Position numbers and translations under genes: made by a program | The notes under the pieces: model-generated | Database searches by the model: none | What the model was told of the DNA's origin: nothing | What the model saw: only the letters and a program-made list of their open reading frames with translations | Shown here: piece by piece, positions 20,282 to 32,628 of the stretch | Layout of the letters: each line of letters starts with the position of its first letter | Position numbering within the stretch: the first letter of the stretch is position 1 | From: Gymnothorax reevesii | Taxonomy: Eukaryota > Chordata > Actinopteri > Anguilliformes > Muraenidae | DNA: 64,000 nucleotides | Direction: 5' to 3' | Assembly: GCA_029721435.1 (NCBI GenBank) | Contig: CM056577.1 | Span: 28,351,719-28,415,718, forward strand

Positions 20282-23200
20282 CTTTCCAGAATGTTACTTG
20301 TCTATATAAATGCTGTGATTTTGGTCAGAAGAGGCAGAGTTTTTGTTTTGGCATCAGAGTTACATAGTGGCATTAGAGTGTTATTATAAGATTAAACAGT
20401 CGATTATTTGTTTTTTTTTATTCAGTGAAGAATAAATTTGATTAAGTTGTCATTGCTAGGTTTCTTTGTTGTGATTTTCAAGTCATAAAATTTGTTAGCT
20501 GTCAATCTGAAATACAAATCCTCAATTTAATGTTTTTATGTTGAAGGTGTCTTGCCTACGTTGGCATTGCCAAAACATGGTATCTTTAAGTTTAAATTTA
20601 GATTCACAGCTGGCAACTGAACATTATCACAGGAGAGAGAAAATCATTTACAATCATCATTTTTTGAGAGACAGTGCGCCTTTCTGTTATCTGTTTGTTA
20701 TTATCCTTTCAGTCACGTTGCAAATAATTACATTCGTTTTATATTCTACAAAATAACAAGCCTTTATCAGCAAGAAACTGATCCAAAAGTTATTTAGTGC
20801 TTAATAACAAATGACAGCTATAAATTCAAACCAAAACAATGCCTTAACAAATGGAAACAGCAAGTACCAGACTTGATAAATTACTTTGAAACAGTCCAAG
20901 TGACACCTGTTTTGGAGGAGAAAAATAAAATCGATGCCATTAATACAACTTGAAACACTCTGAAAAATATGCTTCCTTTGAAAGAGATCTTTTTACAAAA
21001 TGAACTGATAAATGTGATTCTGGAGAGAGGATGTGGGACAAATGCGATTTGTGAGGAGTCGAGATGACGGACGTCAGACAGTCTAGTCTCTCTGTTCCCA
21101 TTACTGAGGAGTCACGGCTGCGCCTCGCGCAGTCCATTCAGGGACTTTGACAGACTATCGAAGCGACGTAATTAATCAATGTTTTCCTCAGTGGCTGCCC
21201 AATCTTTTCTATATTAGAGATGAGCCATTGATTCGGGGAAGCAGTAATTGTTGGGCAAAGCTCGAAGAGTGCTTTGGTTAATGACCTCGCATTTTGTGCT
21301 GAACTCCCTACTGTGCTAATGTTCTCAATTGTTGTCTTTTTTCCATAGGAACTGCAATTACATTTTTTTTTTTACATATTGATGGTTTAAAAGGGAGCAG
21401 AAGGGCTGGGTGGAAACTAGATTACAGGAACAATCCATACGATTTAGCGACATTGATCTTTTCCGAGAGGCTACGCAACTAGCCATCTCAGCTTCTAGCG
21501 TCGTTTTTCATGTGTTTGTTTACCTTACAGACTCCTAGGCCTAGTCTGAGTCAACAGGCATTTTAGTTCTCATTTTGTTTTTTTAGGTCCTCGCATATCT
21601 CAGTGTGAAACTGTACAAACAGCTCAGCGCCAGGCGTGATTATCAGACGCGCTACTCAGACACACCAGACTTTTCTCTCCGCAAGCTGTCCACCTTCCAG
21701 CCTCTTACCTCAGATGTGTGATAGTGTAAAAATTAAATATATAGAGTGATAAAAGTATTTCTGTGATTTTCTGGAGTTCATAAGACTCTGAGATGAAAAA
21801 GGGAAGGATTCTTGTATTTGTATCCAGTTATGTCATGGAATTGAAGAGGAATAACCGCTATATCAATGCAGAGCAATATACTTTAGCCCCTGTTGTACCA
21901 TAAATTCCAAAAGTATGTTTAATGACCCTGTGTCAAACCCTTTGTTTCCCTGTCGGCGGACCTGCTCTTTACTGCGGTTTACTGGTGCGGTAGTAGCAGA
22001 TGTCAGCCAAAATACGATTGCTAACACCTCACTGGCGATAGCAAGCAAGTGGAGCATTTACCATTGTCGTGACATCCCTTGTTTTCCCTTGCGGCCATGC
22101 AACCAGGGGCTGTCACTGTGCTAGTCCAGTTGTCGCTCTGTTTGCTTCCTTTTGCCTGAAACACCCATTTACTGATCTTTTTATCCAAATACCTGCTCAT
22201 ACTCACACTCTGCTCGCAATGATTCATGACTTTTGTGTATTATCCCTCTTGGGTGGTTTTTTTTTTTCTTTTTTCAAATTCACAGTTTGTACTCTAACCT
22301 CGAGTTAATTATTTTTGTCAAATCACATGTAAATGTGCTGCAGTAGATAGACCAAAAGCAGAATTTATGGCCCAACATTCTTATTGGCAGTGCAGTTTGT
22401 CTTATGAGAGCATCGTAGGTATAACACTACTGTTGTACTTTCTTGAATCTTCTCAGCACCAAGGGTATACCTCCTGAATAAGCGTTTCACATTTCATACG
22501 GATATAACTAGAGAGAGCATCACAACTTGAGGGTACCAGAAAATCTGGCAAGGAATCCATGACATTTTAAAGCACCATCTCACACTGAATGAGTTTTTTT
22601 TTTTTTTTTGGCATTTTTCCTTTTCTTATGACTGAGCATTTTCTTCTCTTACACTTATCGAAACTATTGCTAATTGGTTTATTGTTTTTCCCCTAAAATT
22701 AATACGTTTCCCTTCTGAGAGGAGAACAAAAAAGATCCAATAATTTCCATTGCGCGAAACTGCTTGGTTTTGCGCACTGGAGACAAAATGGCACTATTAT
22801 TGAGTCTCGTTATTTGAATGAATATGAATATATATGAATTTGAATATATTTAAATGGAAACAGGTAATGTAACACCGAGACAAGGGTGGCTGATGACCAG
22901 GAGAATGATGATGATGATGATGAGGAGGATGACGATGACCCTGTCCAGGAGAATTGCGATGAAGGCTGCTCCGATCTCCTGCGCCCAGATCACAGGCACA
23001 CATCGCCAGTCAACACAAATCATCTCTCCCATCCCATGATGTGCCTGTCAGAGTACGTTAAAATCGGTAGCAGGATTCCTCCCCGCAAAAAACCCACAGT
23101 GGAATTCCTTGAATCCTGGCCAATGCTGCATGACAGCGAGGGGACGCAAAAACCGATCCCCTTCATTCTGCCTGACACAGCGCAACGTCCTCACTCTGGA

Positions 23201-24118
23201 ACGCGCATATTGACTCCTACATGGAGGAATGCCAGGAGCCGTCAAACATTCCCAGCGAGAGCGCGAAATTCCCAAAGGACCTGAATGCGCAACCAGAGAA
23301 CATATGATCCGATGCGAGACCAGCGTTCCGTCTGTCGAGGTGATTCGCAAATGGCAGGCATTCATCGTTATTCAATTCCTCTAGGAGTCAAGGATCATTG
23401 TAGACATTGAGAGGCATTAAAATTGAACAGTTGAGATGAAGTTTGCCTTTCCTTCCAGGAATATACAAATGACCTGCGCAAGAGGCTGAAAACATGCTGA
23501 TTTGATGCACAGCCGTCAGTTTGTTAAAGCCTAAAGACAATAACCACAACACAAAGCCTGTGATGGCACTTTGTAGAGAAGGTTCATTGAGAATGTTTCT
23601 CTTTTTCAAGGGGAAATCCAGGAGGACAGCTGTCAATGAGAAGAGACTCCACTTTAATCAAAATAGTGGCATAGTTTATAGGATGATTTTCCCTCAATCA
23701 CCGTTCAAATAAGCTGGCTCCAGGCCATACTTTCAAGCACTGAATGACAAAATTCACAAAACTATTTCACAGAGTCACAAGGAATTACGGTAGGACAACG
23801 TGACCCCTGCTAACACAAGGTGCAGCGGCAGATGAGGTTAGTCTATCTCAAAAACTGTTGACGCATTTATTATCGGTAAATGTTGGTAAATTATATGATG
23901 GTAACATCTGTCATAAAACATGACACTTTCATCTGCTCTGACATCTCATGATGGCTATTACAGTACGTCATGGGTGCGGCAGTTTTCTATCAGCCCTGAA
24001 TCACAGTGAAAGTTTGGCAGCGTGTTCTCCACGAGCGATGCACCGTAGCTCTCAGTTATTTTCTCTGATGATTTCTTGCACCTAAGGAGATTAAGTAAAT
24101 TTCCACCGCTGCTGGTTG
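20282..24118. other. Non-coding, mostly unique; one short GAT repeat
   Basis: No gene recognised. 20940-21330 is compact, non-repetitive and might be conserved regulatory sequence. A GATGAT tract at 22905-22940 makes an acidic reading frame that I do not accept as a gene. T-runs occur at 22259 and 22593. Confidence 0.4.
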
Positions 24119-24299
24119 TTAACCCTCGGAGCGCTAAATACAAATGGTATTGCTGAATGATGTAAGATATCAAATTCAAAGCTGTTGAAAACCTCTCCTG
24201 TGCGAGAAGGGGAGATCTTTTAAACAAGTCGTCACATGATTCGATTTTAACAGCACAAGATCATTTAATAAAGATTTATTTTAGCGCTCTAAAGGTTAA
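24119..24299. mobile_element. TTAA-flanked MITE, second family (181 bp)
   Basis: Left end TTAACCCTCGGAGCGCTAAA is mirrored at the right by TTTAGCGCTCTAAAGGTTAA. Both arms end in TTAA, and each holds the 6-bp palindrome AGCGCT at the same distance. Sequence differs from the 7643 MITE apart from TTAACC. The piggyBac-type assignment rests on the TTAA ends. Confidence 0.7.
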
Positions 24300-25206
24300 C
24301 AAAGAAGTGAGCTGCAATTCAGCTGACAGCACAGATCCCATTTTCAAGGGCAGGGGGACGATCTGTGTGCATTAGGTCACACTTTCACTCCTGGAAATTC
24401 ATTTGTGTGCAAATATGCTGTGGCGTCAACATACTGAAAACCTCAGACCGGTTCACTTGCTCAGCTCTGTACATATCTGTTGCCCCAATGAAAGTTAGTC
24501 AATTCCTCCATCCATTATAAATTTATATCACTGGGATGGAGGTGTGTGTAAGGGTTGAAGCATATCCCGGCATGCAGTGGGCTAGTGGCAGGATTACACC
24601 CTGAACAGCTCACCAGTCCAGGTGACTTATGGGAAGAATCGACAGGCACGATCTCACTAAAATGTTGAGCATCCACAAACTGCCTGACCAGCTTAAAACA
24701 CCTTGGTTACAAGTGCCTACATCGTTCTTCCATGAGATTTTCCCTCAGTTGGCATTTTGATGATCTAAAATCTCCCTCATGAGTTCAGTTGGTTTGTGAT
24801 TTGGAGACTGGGTTGGCGTTGGCGTATGCTTTGAATCATTATCATGCTCGTAAAACCATTCAGTAACCCCTTGTGCTCTGTAGGGATAGGGCCATTGTCA
24901 TCCTGTAAGAGATCACTCCCGTCATGGTTGCAGTGCTCCATCATGAAATGTAAAGGGGTTCACACTGAGTAACTCCATTCATCTGTGACTTTTCCACCTC
25001 TAACAGTTTCAGTGCTAATGGGACACATATGTCTCACGTTATTTCCAAATATTCTGTTGGGACCTAGGAGTCCCAGAAACCTTTGTATATAAAATTCTGT
25101 ATTATAGTAAAAAAAAATCATGCACACATTCACGCACACTCACACGTATATATGCACACACGCACATGCATATGCACACACACACACACAAATATATCTC
25201 TGGGTA
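24300..25206. other. Non-coding, with degraded repeat and CA-rich tract
   Basis: About 24500-24640 resembles a common fish dispersed repeat (CATCCATTATAA, then CATATCCCGGCATGCAGTGG and CACCCTGAACAG) but is heavily decayed. 25121-25192 is CA-rich with TATATG interruptions. Confidence 0.5.
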
Positions 25207-25671
25207 TGAGCTGCTGGATAGCTTGCTCGGTTAAAGCACAGGATTGTGAAGCAGAAGTGACGATCACGGCGCGGGTTTGAGCCCCAGTTCTACCAACTGG
25301 CAGTGGTTGGCAGCTTTTTCAGAGTAGCCCACAATTCGCCATTTCGCAACAGGGATGCAAATTGGGAAGGGTCTGCTGGGAAGGGTTATATAAAATGGTT
25401 GCTTTGTTCGTTGCTTCAGCGCCTCCTGTTGGCCAGCTGGGCTCTCTTCAGGAAGATTCTAAGCCTGGTCATCCTCTGCCCTCATTCTGAACTTACGAGG
25501 ATTCAACCAATGAGTGTATAAGAAGCGGTGGCTGACAGGCGTGTGCTTCGGAGGAGAGCCGCGAACTGTCCTCACTCTCCTGAATTGGCAACAAGGGGTC
25601 GCATATGAGCAGGCCTTCTACATAGATCACTAATTGGGCATTCCAGATTCGGGTGGGATTGGAGATGCCAG
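25207..25671 (+). repeat. 490-bp tRNA-derived SINE, copy 1
   Basis: A tRNA-like head with A box TAGCTTGCTCGG (25219-25230) and B box GGTTTGAGCC (25273-25282) is followed by about 400 bp shared with 31180-31596 and, reversed, 35307-35796. Shared marks are GCGCCTCCTGTTGGCCAG near 25420, AACCAATGAGTGTATAAGAA near 25505, and the closing GGGTGGGATTGGAGATGCCA. The tail is AT-rich. Transcription by RNA polymerase III and mobilisation by a LINE are inferred from class. Confidence 0.9.
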
Positions 25672-26994
25672 ATTTTAATATATATATATTTTTTAATTAT
25701 ATAATTTCTTTTTTTTTAACTTTGATTCAAATGATTGTATTCAGTAATGAAAGGGTTAAGGGGAGGGAGAACTGGTCTTACATCAGGGAAACAAGCTGAA
25801 ACATCTGCATTTGTTATGTTTTCCCATAGGGTACATTAATTAAAGTTTTTTTCCTTCATCTCTCTCATAGTTCAGACATTGAAGATTAGATTACAGTGAC
25901 TCAGCATATATTGTGTTCCTTTCCTCTTATGGTACTATTGCAGCAATTTTAAGTGCACAAAACATAAGCTTCCAGTGGGTTTTTATAATACCTCTTTTAA
26001 CGGATGTTTGCATAACTCCCAGCATCCCTCAGTCTCAATCTGACATGCTCTGTGACATAACTGCCCTGCCAGGCATAATCACTGTTAGACACTAATGAAG
26101 TGCAGGTGGAGAAAATGAAAGATAGCAGTGAGACAAAGCTCTCTGCTGATATGCCCCCAAGGGTATTTTTTTCTTCTTTGTGTAATGTACCCCACTGTTA
26201 AAGTGCAAATTTACCCATAGCAGGGACTACTATGGCCTGGAGCCCCACTTCAGCTGGGAGGCCATGTTGGTTGAACAGAGGAACTAACCATCCAGGACCC
26301 GACGATGAGGATGGCACAAATTATTCTAGGAGCTTCTCTAGCGATGAGAAGTGATGTTTCTGAATTCTGATGTAGACATTCACTTTTTCCATCTGACCTC
26401 GGGGTGAGTGTTTGCAGCCTGTATGTTCACTGCACATTCAGACCCATGGCAAGCTTTTCCTTCCAGTTAAACACGATAGTGCTTCAAGTTACAGAGAGCA
26501 GGAAGTAAAAACAATGCAGTTATCAAAAATATGAATGCAACGCTTTTTTTTGCAGTAATGTCTTATTTGCTGCAATAATACATCAAAGATTTAAAAAAAA
26601 AAAACGTAAGCAAAGATTTGATTTCTGACAAATTTTGTCCACACTGTTTGCATCGCTGCTGGCTAGACTTACTGCTTTGTCAAAATAAATAATTTCCTGT
26701 AAGGTGTGGCATGTCAGGAGGCTGATTAAAACCCAGCATTTCTACTCGGGTTCTTTATGATGGGGCCAATATATGGTCTCCTGAAAATGTTTATGAATAC
26801 TTGTAATACAACAGCATGCTTCAAGATTTGAGATCACACAATTAGCATTCTGACCACAGGAATATCCTGTGCTGATGTTGCTAGAGTAATGAATGTTTAT
26901 TTGTCTACTGTAAGCCACCTCCAGCATCATTTCAGAGATGATGCAAGTTCATCTTACCGGCCTTACAGCCCCACACCAGCAATAACCAGAGCTG
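25672..26994. other. Non-coding, nothing recognised
   Basis: AT-rich sequence with no supported gene, inverted ends or repeat. Confidence 0.5.
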
Positions 26995-27390
26995 CGCTCA
27001 GAGAGCGGAAGTACCTCCGCCAACAGTGCTCAGTAGTCTGTCGTTACATATTGTGGCCCTGTGTGGATCTACCAAATTTGGGAAGAATCCGTTTCGTGTT
27101 GATGGAGATATAAATTTTAGAAATTTCTCCAATGATGAGAACCAGGGAATTTTAGATTTTCAGGAATTTTTTGAAACCTTGACCTTTCACCTATGAAAGT
27201 CAAATTCAATAGGCTTCTTTTCTGGGGCCAGGCCTATCGGTTGTTAAATTTTGGTGATAATGAGATCAAAACTGTATCCTGCTGGGTGTTTACAAACAAA
27301 CAGGCAAACAAACGGCACCGATCACATACCTCTGCCAACGGAGCTGGCAGGAGGTTAACTATGCCAGCCCTGGACTGCCACATCTGACGT
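26995..27390 (+). repeat. Old dispersed repeat of the AACCTCCG/CCAACGGAG type
   Basis: The stretch carries marks of a widespread vertebrate repeat: TACCTCCGCC near 27010, GACCTTTCACCT near 27181, AAATTTTGGTGAT near 27246, ACAAACAAACAGGCAAACAAA near 27292, and CCTCTGCCAACGGAG near 27330. I recognise the type but cannot name its class. Confidence 0.5.
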
Positions 27391-27429
27391 ACATCACCCG
27401 CGGGTTTGTCTGAGACCAGCCACAAGGAA

Positions 27430-28120
27430 ACATGTAATGAAACCATTTACAAACCATCAAAGACTTTTTGAACAAACTGTCAGAAATTGCCTCATCTACT
27501 CAGCGATGTCTTGATACAACTGCAGTTCGGTGTCACAATCAACACAAGATGTCAAGAGCTCACCATTGGTGACTCCTGGCTCACTGGAAAACAGTTCTCT
27601 TCACTGATGAATCATGGCTTCAACAGTACTGGCCAGATGGCCGACAGCAAGTCTGACATCGCGTGGGCGAGCGGTTTGCTGAAGTCAATGTCGTGTACGC
27701 AGTGGACTATGCTGGTGGTGGGGTGTTGGTTTGAGCTGGCATATCCAACTGGCAGTAAACGTTTATGCATTTTATTCATGGCAATTTCAAAGCAGAGATA
27801 CCGTCTTAAGATCTTGTCACCCATTTTTGTGGCATTCATCCATCACTTCATGTTCCAGCATGACAAGACACAGCCCCATTTAACAAGAAAACACATCTCA
27901 CAATACTGCACTCAATTCCAAGAAGCTAGAAATGTCCTCATTCTTCCATCGCTTGAATAATCGCCACACGGGTCACACGTTAGGGATTTTCTGGACCTCC
28001 AGAACCAGTTCCCAACAAATATTCACAAACTTAGTGCATTTACTGATGAGGAGTGTGACAAAACTCCACAAGCTGGAATCAAAAATCTGATCAATTCTTT
28101 GCTAACAAGGTGACTCATCT
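27430..28120 (+). mobile_element. Heavily degraded Tc1/mariner transposase remnant
   Basis: Read in one frame from about 27561 it gives HWKTVLFTDES (first catalytic Asp codon at 27606-27608), then PDGRQQV, VGERFAEVNVV and GGGVLV.AGIS. This is the order of a Tc1 transposase catalytic core. At least five stops interrupt it. The second-Asp region near 27860 survives as a weak QD.A.F....T. The long open frame at 27487-27960 is in a different register and is not the original protein. Confidence 0.75.
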
Positions 28121-28467
28121 GCATGAGCCAGACATAGAGACACAGTTCATTACCTTCTTTTATTGCAGGAATCTATCTTTAACAGATGCATATATGCATC
28201 CCCAGACCCAAATCAAGATGCCTTATAAATCTGTTGCAGTTGAAATGTTTATATTTATTAGCTTTGAATAAGTTGACAAGTGTGTGTTTTTATACTTTTG
28301 TTCAACTTAGGGCTGAGGAACTAAAAACCCAGGATGCAAAGAAGAGGGGGGCACATTATTTCAGAAGATTCTGAAGAAACAGGAAGTGGTGCCTCTTATT
28401 CAGCTGAAGTAAGTGATTTTGACTCAAGTCACTTCTGGTGCTGCACAACAGGAGATCACAATTTATA

Positions 28468-28960
28468 TACTGCCTGATCAAAAAATAATAATAATTTGCT
28501 GTTGGATTCATTGAATCATAATTGCAGTGATTAACTATGGCATTCAGCTGGAAACAATTATTTTAACCCTGACTGAAGCAATTCTTAAACAATCATGTCA
28601 AAAGATGTACGTCATGGTCATGGAAAAGATGCCACTGTGTTTGAAAAGGAGCAAATTTTTGTCCTGCCTTAAGCAAAAAGAACAACTAAGGCAATTGCTG
28701 AAATCGCTTGAATTGAGAGAAGAACTGTCCACTGCATTAACCCTGTCCAAAGTCTTTGAGATGTGCTGGAAAAAATTGGATTGGTCACATCTCTAATATG
28801 AGATCTTGGCCAAAGGTTAATGTTTATTTGAATGGAAATAATTATGACGTCGAAATTGGTTGTGGAAGCAATGGCAGGCTAAATTACTGCCGTAATCAAA
28901 GCTAAAGGGGGTCTGACAAAATGTAGAAGGGTACAACTTTTTTTTTTTTGCCAGGCAGTG
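28468..28960 (+). mobile_element. Internally deleted Tc1-like element, copy B
   Basis: Ends TACTGCCTGATC and GCCAGGCAGTG form the same inverted repeats as copies A and C, with TA on both sides (28466-28467 and 28961-28962). Interior blocks align with A and C, including CTTTGAGATGTGCTGGA from the transposase C-terminus. It carries an empty TTAA site (in ATTCTTAAACAATC) where copy A holds its MITE. Confidence 0.85.
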
Positions 28961-29156
28961 TATAATCTTACTGCTTTATCTATGTTATGTATGCTATGTT
29001 ACTGCTACTCAATAGCCTTATGCAGCCACCTATTCTATTGCTCTTGGTGATCAGTCACAAAAGCACCTCTGGTGTAACACTGTGGCAACTGAGGTCTGGG
29101 TGAGCAGGAACTGAGACATGAAACCAGAAATAAAAATAAAATTGATAAGTAGATGT

Positions 29157-29387
29157 CAGAGCCCTGCAGTGGTTCAAAAATCTGGCTCTGGACCGGACCG
29201 GAACCATAAACTCAGAAACCAAATTGAAAGCGGAACCCCGTCAGATTTTTAAATCAGCACTGGACCGGAACAGGAACCCAATGAGTGACAAGACCTAGGT
29301 TGGAGGCTGTGCAATGCAACTGAACTAGACAGGCGGTTGCGGTGCTTTGGAGCCGGAGTGCCCAACCGGAACCATCGCTGGGCTCTG
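29157..29387. repeat. Probable hAT-like MITE (231 bp)
   Basis: CAGAGCCCTGCAGTGGTTC at the left matches, inverted, GGAACCATCGCTGGGCTCTG at the right with a few differences. No clean 8-bp duplication is seen, so the class is tentative. Confidence 0.5.
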
Positions 29388-30141
29388 ATAAGAGGTAATC
29401 ACTGGGAGAGACCAACTGCATTTGTGTTGCATTAGCAACACATGTTAAAACATCATACAATATATAGCAAATGACCTATGGCTAAGCCCCTCCCCCTCCA
29501 GTGACTCGGACAAACAATCAACATTTTAGAACAGGTGCTAATGGCAGGTATCACGGTCGGAGATATTTTTCAGGATGCTATCGATGATTTTTGGCGATAG
29601 AAGGCTCAAATGTCACCAAGAAGTCAGAAAATAGGGTTACACTATGCATTGGAGGGATACACTAATGAATTTAGAGTGGAGAAGGTCAACAAAAAGTTTA
29701 AATTAAAAGCAAAAATTTTCAGGTCTCAATGCAAACATGATCAACCGCATCTCGTTTCCATCACCCTCTCACACAAGAGGACCAGCATTGTTCATGCGCC
29801 TCAGGGTAATAAACTTAATTTACGTATTATAATTGCTAGCTGCCGAATTTAAGAAATCTAACCTGATGTGACTGAACTCCTTCTAGGTACACAAGGTGAC
29901 GCAGCCTCGAGCTCACGTTAAACCAACATCCGTCAGCACTGAAGTTAGCCAAAAAGTTTGCTAACTTTAGCGAACGTTAGCTAACTTAGCGATGTAAAAA
30001 ATAACTTTACATTAATCTCCAGCGAAGTGACAAGATGTCCCCTTAAACACGATGTTGACTTGGCTTGAAACAAATGAAGACGTCCTTGTTTACCTTTGTT
30101 AGCTATGTTAAGCTGATAGTGGGGTCTTCCACAAAGCTTTT
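29388..30141. other. Non-coding, nothing recognised
   Basis: No supported gene. Short TTAGC-rich palindromic words occur near 29943-29992 without a clear element. Confidence 0.45.
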
Positions 30142-30301
30142 AGCTGCTTTCACATTGGACGCGAAACAAATTTTTCACACAATGGATTGCATTTCAAGTC
30201 AATGCAAACACACGAATACGCGTGTATTCGCGTGTTTGCATTGACTTTGAATGTAGTCTGTCGTGTGAAAAATTTGTTTTGCGTCCGGTGCGTAACCAGC
30301 T
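30142..30301. mobile_element. Near-perfect palindromic MITE (160 bp)
   Basis: The two halves are reverse complements over about 80 bp each: AGCTGCTTTCACATTGGACG against a right end reading CGTCCGGTGCGTAACCAGCT. The centre is ACACGAATACGCGTGTATTC. Related sequence occurs at 36689-36927, so it is a dispersed family. Class unknown; no coding capacity. Confidence 0.8.
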
Positions 30302-31163
30302 TTATCCAGAGGAGACACTTCTCTCGGCTATGATGTGGCTTTGGGAAGGGTATAAAATACACTCCATCACCCAGCCTCTCAGGATACCTCATATTGGAGT
30401 TAAATTTACCCCAAGCACAGCATTTGACCATTTTTTTTACTTAGAAACATTTTAAAACCCCATAAAAGCAAACGATTTGGAGTTTTCCGTTATGCATTTC
30501 ATTGGAAGTTCATACTCAGAACAACTGAGTATATGGGGAGGGAATACGCACTGTGATTTGCTCATTGCATTTGAGGGCGGGACTTAGCCATAGGTCAATT
30601 GAGGCCCTCCATGCAAGAACCAGTTATGTCACTTTTTTTTTTTTCATAAGCTTCCAATATAAGATAGATGAGATATCTGTTGGCCCATCGGGTAGGAAAT
30701 CTCAAAATCACATAACTGGTGCTTGCATGGAGGGCTTCAATTACACCTGCTGTTCTTTGTGTTAATTAGTGTCATTAAATATTGCAATTACGTTGAACAG
30801 GAGATACTACTTGTAACATTCAAGTTTTTATCATTTGCCACAAATTTATTAGCAATATTTGAATTTGGCAGCATGGCTCTCTTCTGGGGCCTCCCTGCCC
30901 TACCAGGCGAGTGCATGAAAAGCCAGTCAGCAGGGAGAGCCAAAACCCTGCCCTTCCATCCATACGTGTGAAACCCATTGATGGAGAGAACAGCCACAAA
31001 CCCCCCAGGGTGCAGAACAGAGCGAGGGTCAATGACTTTGTTGTCATTGAATAAGTCAGAGAAACGTGCAGAGGAGGAGCTGGGGATGGAGATGGGTCGC
31101 AAATGAGCAGATAAGGCGGCAATCGAATGCAAGCAAAGCATCATTAAATATGGCGTCTTATTT
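30302..31163. other. Non-coding, nothing firmly recognised
   Basis: The minus-strand frame at 30788-31234 overlaps the SINE flank and shows no recognisable domain. An 18-base word (TTGAGGCCCTCCATGCAA near 30600) recurs inverted as TTGCATGGAGGGCTTCAA near 30723, which may mark a small inverted-repeat element at 30598-30742. Confidence 0.4.
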
Positions 31164-31179
31164 AAGACTAGCCAATTGA

Positions 31180-31596
31180 AGCCCCGGTCATACCAACCGG
31201 CAGTGGTCGGCAGCTTTTTCAGAGTAGCGCACAATTGGCCATAGCGCTACAGGGTTTCAAATTGGGAAGGGACTGCCGGGAACGGGTAATAAAGTAAATA
31301 GCTTTGTTCGTTGCTCAAGCGCCTCCTGTTGGCCAGACGGGCGCTCGTCAGGAAGATTCTTAGCCTGTTCACGTCCAGGCATCCTCCGCCCTCATTCTGA
31401 ACTTGCCAAGATTCAACCAATGAGTGTATAAGAAGCGGTGGCTGACAGGAACGTGCTTCAGAGGAGAGCTGTGAACTGTCTTCACTCTCCTGAATTGGCA
31501 ACAAGGGGTCGCAAACGAGCAAGACCTGTACATAGTTCACCAATTGGGCATTCCAGATTCGGGTGGGATTGGAGATGTCAAATTTATTTAAAAAAA
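31180..31596 (+). repeat. 490-bp SINE, copy 2, 5'-truncated with 16-bp TSD
   Basis: It begins inside the B box (AGCCCCGGTCATACC) and then follows copies 1 and 3 to the shared end and an A-rich tail. AAGACTAGCCAATTGA occurs perfectly on both sides, at 31164-31179 and 31597-31612. The duplication shows that the missing tRNA head reflects truncation at insertion, not later loss. Confidence 0.93.
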
Positions 31597-31754
31597 AAGA
31601 CTAGCCAATTGAGTGCCTAGAGGGAATCAGCTGAGCTGTCAGCTGATGTGGGCTTGGCTTGCGATCTGTACTGTCACTAATGAAGGCAGGCTTGCGAGCT
31701 AGACGTGACTCCATGGCCTGCCTGAACTACCGCTGCTCTCAATTTGTCCCCCCA

Positions 31755-32622
31755 CTGATTTCCTCATTTTTTGCACATTTGTCACACTTAATGGTTTCAG
31801 GTCTTCACATGAAATGTAATATAAGACACCTGAAACAAAAAACATTCTGTTTGTTAAAGGAAAAAAGTGATCCAATTGCTACATTACCAATGTGATAAGG
31901 TATTTCACTTCTCATATTTTGTGGTATTTTACCCCCAAATTTAATAACTGGTTATGCCAGCTTTAGCAGCAACCATACAGCACTGACACCAGGAGACCAG
32001 TTTTTTACATCACTTTGGAAGAATTTTGGCCTAGTCTTCTTAACAGAGTTGCATTACCTCTGCTGCATATGAAAGTTATGAAATAATAACTGCCCATATT
32101 CATGGTCCTACCAGTGCCACATAATCTCAGTGATGTCCAAGTCAGGATTTGGAATAGCTCACAGAAATATTAATTTTGTTTTTTTTTAAGCTATTCAAAG
32201 GGGGATATGCTCGTGTGCATCTGGTTGTTGCCTTGCAGCCTAAACTAATTGTGCTGAGCTTCCAATCACGGCCTAATGACCAAACACTCTTTTCCCAAAT
32301 TTTATGGTATTGAGCAGAGTTCAAGGTTCTGTCAATTATCTCAAGTCACCCAGGTCTTAAAGCAGCAAAGCAGCTACAGACCATCACAAAACCACCAGTT
32401 TCTGACTGTTGGTGTAATTCTTATTGTGGAATTCTATGTTATCTTCTTACAGTAGATAAAGTAGCAGGACCCACGTTTTCCAGAACAGTTCTGCCTTTGA
32501 CTCATCAGTCCTCAAAACAAAATACCATAATGCTTGCAGATCATCTAAGTGTTTTTTTAAGTGTGATAAACCCTCATGTTCCTCTTTGTTTTCGGTTGTG
32601 ATTTTTGCCTTACAACTCTTCC
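31755..32622 (-). mobile_element. Degraded Tc1-like element, minus strand
   Basis: Blocks such as TTTGTCACACTTAATGGTTTCA (near 31780), TAATAACTGGTTATGCCAGC (near 31942), CTTAAAGCAGCAAAGCAGCTACAGACCATCAC (near 32357) and TTTGACTCATCAGTC (near 32496) follow, in order, a Tc1 family common in fish, read antisense. The terminal TTGTCACACTTAA block also occurs at 50230 and, in altered form, 54450. Coding frames are destroyed. It stops abruptly near 32622 just before the DIRS sequence. Confidence 0.7.
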
Positions 32623-32628
32623 ATGGAT

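Noticed and set aside
22886..23284. Acidic frame of 132 codons as a gene
   Set aside because: The Asp/Glu run is the translation of a GATGAT microsatellite, and the rest shows no domain or splice support.
25207..25290. tRNA gene
   Set aside because: The A and B boxes belong to a SINE head; the cloverleaf is poor and the same head recurs with a long shared body.
25190..25680. AATATAT as a target-site duplication for SINE copy 1
   Set aside because: It would leave about ten unexplained bases before the SINE start and lies in AT-rich simple sequence.
27487..27960. 157-codon frame as a novel protein
   Set aside because: Another frame of the same DNA carries Tc1 transposase motifs; this one is a by-product of frameshifts.
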